DNA of 64,000 nt from Streptomyces sp. TN58 (GTDB taxonomy: Bacteria; Actinomycetota; Actinomycetes; Streptomycetales; Streptomycetaceae): the NCBI RefSeq assembly GCF_001941845.1, contig NZ_CP018870.1:186001-250000 (forward strand). Direction: 5' to 3'. Below are positions 61,961 through 64,000 of this stretch, piece after piece. The notes beneath the pieces were generated by a model. That model saw only the letters and a program-made list of their open reading frames with translations. It did no database searches and had not been told where the DNA came from. The number at the start of each line of letters is the position of its first letter. The stretch's first letter is position 1. The position numbers and the translations under genes were made by a program.

Positions 61961-62036
61961 GCAAGGCCGTAGCGCAGAGGTCGTCGCGCCCACGCATCGA
62001 GCTGGAGGACGTCGGTTCGAATCCGACCGGTCTTGC
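61961..62036 (+). ncRNA. tRNA-like RNA with degenerate anticodon arm
   Basis: The sequence folds as an almost complete tRNA. Acceptor AAGGCCG (61963-61969) pairs with CGGTCTT (62028-62034), extended by GC/GC outside. T8-A9 is followed by D stem GCGC/GCGC with loop AGAGGTCGTC, and the T arm is GTCGG-TTCGAAT-CCGAC. The 17 bases where the anticodon arm should be (CACGC, ATCGAGC, TGGAG) do not form a proper 5-bp stem with a normal T-N3-A loop, so no anticodon can be assigned, and CCA is not encoded. A good extended -10 (TGTGGGTATGAT) lies just upstream. It may be a decayed tRNA or a functional tRNA-like RNA. Confidence 0.6.
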
Positions 62037-62120
62037 GTATCCTTCCGCAGTTCTGCAGTACTCGTCTTCTTCAAGTCGTGATGGACGCCGGGCACCGGCG
62101 AAGAAACCGGTGGAGTGGTG

Positions 62121-63260
62121 ATGACACAGCCGACACCCGTACGGTGCCCCGCGATCGAGCACCCCGACCTGCCGCCGGCCGACCCGGCCGGCCTCGACCC
62201 GCTGCTCGCCCGGCTCGCCGCGGACCGCCCCGTCGAGGTTGACGAGACCTTCCCGCTCGGCACCCTGCGCACCGACGGCCGCGTCGACCTCTGCAAGCAG
62301 GGCCTCGGCCCGGTCGGGGCCGCCCGGCTGCTCCCGGCCGCGGCCGCGTCCCCGCACGCCACCCACCTGCTGCTCGGCACGAACGCCATCGGCGACACGG
62401 GCGCCGCCACCCTGGCCGACGCCCTGACCGCCGACGGCCACGGCCTCCACACCCTCTACCTCGGCTGCAACCGGATCGGACCGGCCGGGGTGGGCTCCCT
62501 GACCGGTGTCCTCGCCGAGGACACCACCGTCCGGGCCCTCTGGCTCAAGCGCAACCCCCTCCACGCGGACGGCGCCCGCACGCTCGCCGCGCTGCTGCGC
62601 CGCAACACCGGCCTGCGCACCCTCGACCTCGTCAACACGGGGATCGGCGCCGAGGGCGTACGCCTCCTGCTCGACGCCCTCGTGGAGCGCGAGCAGCCCC
62701 TGGAACGGCTCTTCCTCGGCGGCAACGGCCTCGGCCCCGACGCCGCGCCGCTGCTCTGCGACCTGATCCGGCTGGCCGGGGTGCGCGAGCTGTACGTACC
62801 GGCCAACCACCTCGGCGACGAAGGCGCCGCGGCCCTCGCCACCGCCGCGGCCGACTCCCCGCACCCGGTCCGCCTCGGGCTCGGCGGCAACGGCATCGGC
62901 GCCGCCGGGGCCCGTGCCCTGGCCGCCTCCCTCGGCGGCATCGAAGCGCTCGACCTCGGCCGGACCCTGTCCGAGCGCAGCCTCGGCGCCCCCGGCAACC
63001 ACCCCGGCGACGAAGGGGCCTACGCCCTGGCCGCCGCCCTTCCCGGCAGCCCCCTGCGCCGGCTGGAGTTGCGCCACACCGGCCTGACCGGTCGCGGCGC
63101 CAAGAACCTGCTCGCCGCGGTGCCCGACGACACGCCCCTGGAGTACGTCGGCCTGGGCCCCGGCCTCCCCCGCCGCGTGAAGCGCTCCTTCACCGAACGG
63201 CTCCGCCCCGCCCGGGCCGCCCACCCGGACGTACGCGCCATCGGCAGCGTGTACCGGTGA
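62121..63260 (+). CDS. Leucine-rich repeat (ribonuclease-inhibitor-like) protein
   Basis: This is a 379-residue cytoplasmic protein built of about nine RNI-type leucine-rich repeats: LLLGTNAIGDTGAATLADAL, LYLGCNRIGPAGVGSLTGVL, LDLVNTGIGAEGVRLLLDAL, LFLGGNGLGPDAAPLLCDLI, LYVPANHLGDEGAAALATAA and LGLGGNGIGAAGARALAASL. Each has the LxLxxNxIGxxGAxxLAxAL pattern. Such repeats bind proteins; no catalytic domain is attached. The ATG at 62121 is preferred, with GGTGGAG upstream, over the two GTGs just before. Its stop overlaps the GTG of the next gene by four bases, so that product is its likely partner. Confidence 0.86.
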   Translation: MTQPTPVRCPAIEHPDLPPADPAGLDPLLARLAADRPVEVDETFPLGTLRTDGRVDLCKQGLGPVGAARLLPAAAASPHATHLLLGTNAIGDTGAATLADALTADGHGLHTLYLGCNRIGPAGVGSLTGVLAEDTTVRALWLKRNPLHADGARTLAALLRRNTGLRTLDLVNTGIGAEGVRLLLDALVEREQPLERLFLGGNGLGPDAAPLLCDLIRLAGVRELYVPANHLGDEGAAALATAAADSPHPVRLGLGGNGIGAAGARALAASLGGIEALDLGRTLSERSLGAPGNHPGDEGAYALAAALPGSPLRRLELRHTGLTGRGAKNLLAAVPDDTPLEYVGLGPGLPRRVKRSFTERLRPARAAHPDVRAIGSVYR

Positions 63261-64000
63261 GGCGATCGAACGCCGAACCGCCTGGCGGTTTCCGGCAGGA
63301 GGACGGCCCCGCGTGGCAGCGGATCCGCCGCTACGCGGTGCCCGGCTGGATGATCGAGCAGGCCACCGCGCACCGGCTGGCCGGCGACTGGCGGGCGGCC
63401 TGCGCGGCCGCAGCCGTGGACGTCGCCTTCGAGCTGCCCGAGCTGGAGGCCCGCTACGGCGCCGGCGTGGCCGGGGCCGTGGCGGAGGACCTGCGGCACC
63501 TGGCCCCCGACCTGCTGCGCTGGCACCTGCCCCGGCTCCTGGGCGGCCGCACCACCATCGCCCCCGACCTGCGGATCGTGCTCGCCACCTACGACGGGCC
63601 CGGAGGGCCGGCCCTGTCGGTCACCACGCCCGTCATGACCGAGGCCTCGCAGCGGCTGCGCCTGCACTGCGCACCCGTCGTCATCGAGCGGAACAAGTAC
63701 ACGGGGCGCGGCTTCGTCCCGGAGATCTGGACGGCGATCCGACCGTTCTGGGACGCCCGCCACGCCGAGGAGCTCGGCACACGCTTCGCCCACCCGCAGG
63801 ACCTGGCCGCCCGGACAGCCGGGCTGCGGGAGGCCGGGGACACGGTCGGCGCGTACGGGGCCGCGGGCATCACGTGCGACCTGACCGTTCCTCCCGCCCG
63901 GGAGTACCAGCGCCCGGCGGACCCGGAGACCCTCCTCGCGCGGCTGCCCGTCGACCTCACGCGGATCGCGCCGGAGGTGACCCGGCTCGTGGCGGCCGGA
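63257..64000 (+). CDS. Unknown protein, partial at window end
   Basis: At least 248 codons are open from a GTG inside the preceding stop (GTGA) to the window edge. The N-terminus reads WQRIRRYAVPGWMIEQATAH, then LAGDWRAACAAAAVDVAFEL, with a helical pattern, and later VVIERNKYTGRGFVPEIWTA. No membrane helix or motif I can name is visible in this part. Coupling to the leucine-rich repeat gene suggests that the two products act together. The C-terminal part lies outside the window. Confidence 0.75.
   Translation, partial: MRRSNAEPPGGFRQEDGPAWQRIRRYAVPGWMIEQATAHRLAGDWRAACAAAAVDVAFELPELEARYGAGVAGAVAEDLRHLAPDLLRWHLPRLLGGRTTIAPDLRIVLATYDGPGGPALSVTTPVMTEASQRLRLHCAPVVIERNKYTGRGFVPEIWTAIRPFWDARHAEELGTRFAHPQDLAARTAGLREAGDTVGAYGAAGITCDLTVPPAREYQRPADPETLLARLPVDLTRIAPEVTRLVAAG

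Noticed and set aside
61963..62035. Ordinary tRNA gene
   Set aside because: The anticodon stem does not pair and no anticodon loop can be placed, so I report it as tRNA-like instead.

Overview
The window looks like chromosomal DNA from a Streptomyces or a close relative such as Kitasatospora. The base composition is very GC-rich and GTG/TTG starts are common. The gene families are also typical: ECF sigma factor with a SnoaL tail, DUF6343, SpoIIE phosphatases with STAS/HATPase partners, a Ser/Thr kinase with a propeller, a rifamycin phosphotransferase with its RAE box, and a DosR/OsdR-type stress set. No rRNA, canonical tRNA, CRISPR array or prophage was seen.

Layout. 0.1-9 kb is sparse and disordered. 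It holds a sugar-binding lipoprotein, two small unknown genes, a Tat/lipoprotein-type intradiol dioxygenase enclosed by an inverted repeat, a secreted protein, a small LuxR-type regulator, several blocks of GC-rich repeats, and two decayed pseudogenes (a transposase and a hypothetical protein). 9-17 kb holds an ECF sigma factor, NAD-dependent DNA ligase, a HopJ-family gene, a DUF4352-like secreted protein broken by one amber codon, and rph (rifamycin inactivation) behind a rifamycin-associated element. 17-21 kb is a predicted conflict island: a CHAT protease, an EACC1-like companion, and a protein with a toxin-type leader and a Tiki/PMT-C2-like domain. 21-32 kb carries a MerR regulator divergent from a YhgE-like membrane protein with a perfect palindrome between them, a kinase-propeller, two abutting MITE-like elements, a beta-lactamase-fold hydrolase, an AraC/GyrI regulator, a phosphopantetheinyl transferase and a secreted subtilase.

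32-46.6 kb is a signalling district: a B12-binding sensor overlapping a SpoIIE phosphatase, two STAS + HATPase pairs, two MarR regulators, two more SpoIIE-type proteins, and an RR-phosphatase / histidine kinase / RR operon. A double PAP2 phosphatase, a membrane-bound Mrr-like nuclease and a phospholipase D follow or intersperse. 46.6-51.5 kb resembles a DosR/OsdR hypoxia regulon: zinc alcohol dehydrogenase, XRE-flavin domain protein, universal stress proteins (one broken), Acg-type nitroreductase and CBS-BON protein, with DosR-like palindromes.

51.5-59.1 kb is the most interesting region. A DUF1152 gene and a HemN-like radical SAM gene overlap on the minus strand. They diverge from four plus-strand genes (two ATP-grasp ligases, an MFS exporter, a GNAT-fold protein) joined by 4-nt stop/start overlaps. 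It looks like a compact biosynthetic cluster for a small amide-linked metabolite. 59.1-64 kb holds an MscS channel, a secreted C15 peptidase-like protein whose catalytic Cys is Ser, a tRNA-like RNA with an abnormal anticodon arm, a leucine-rich repeat protein and a partner gene that runs off the window.
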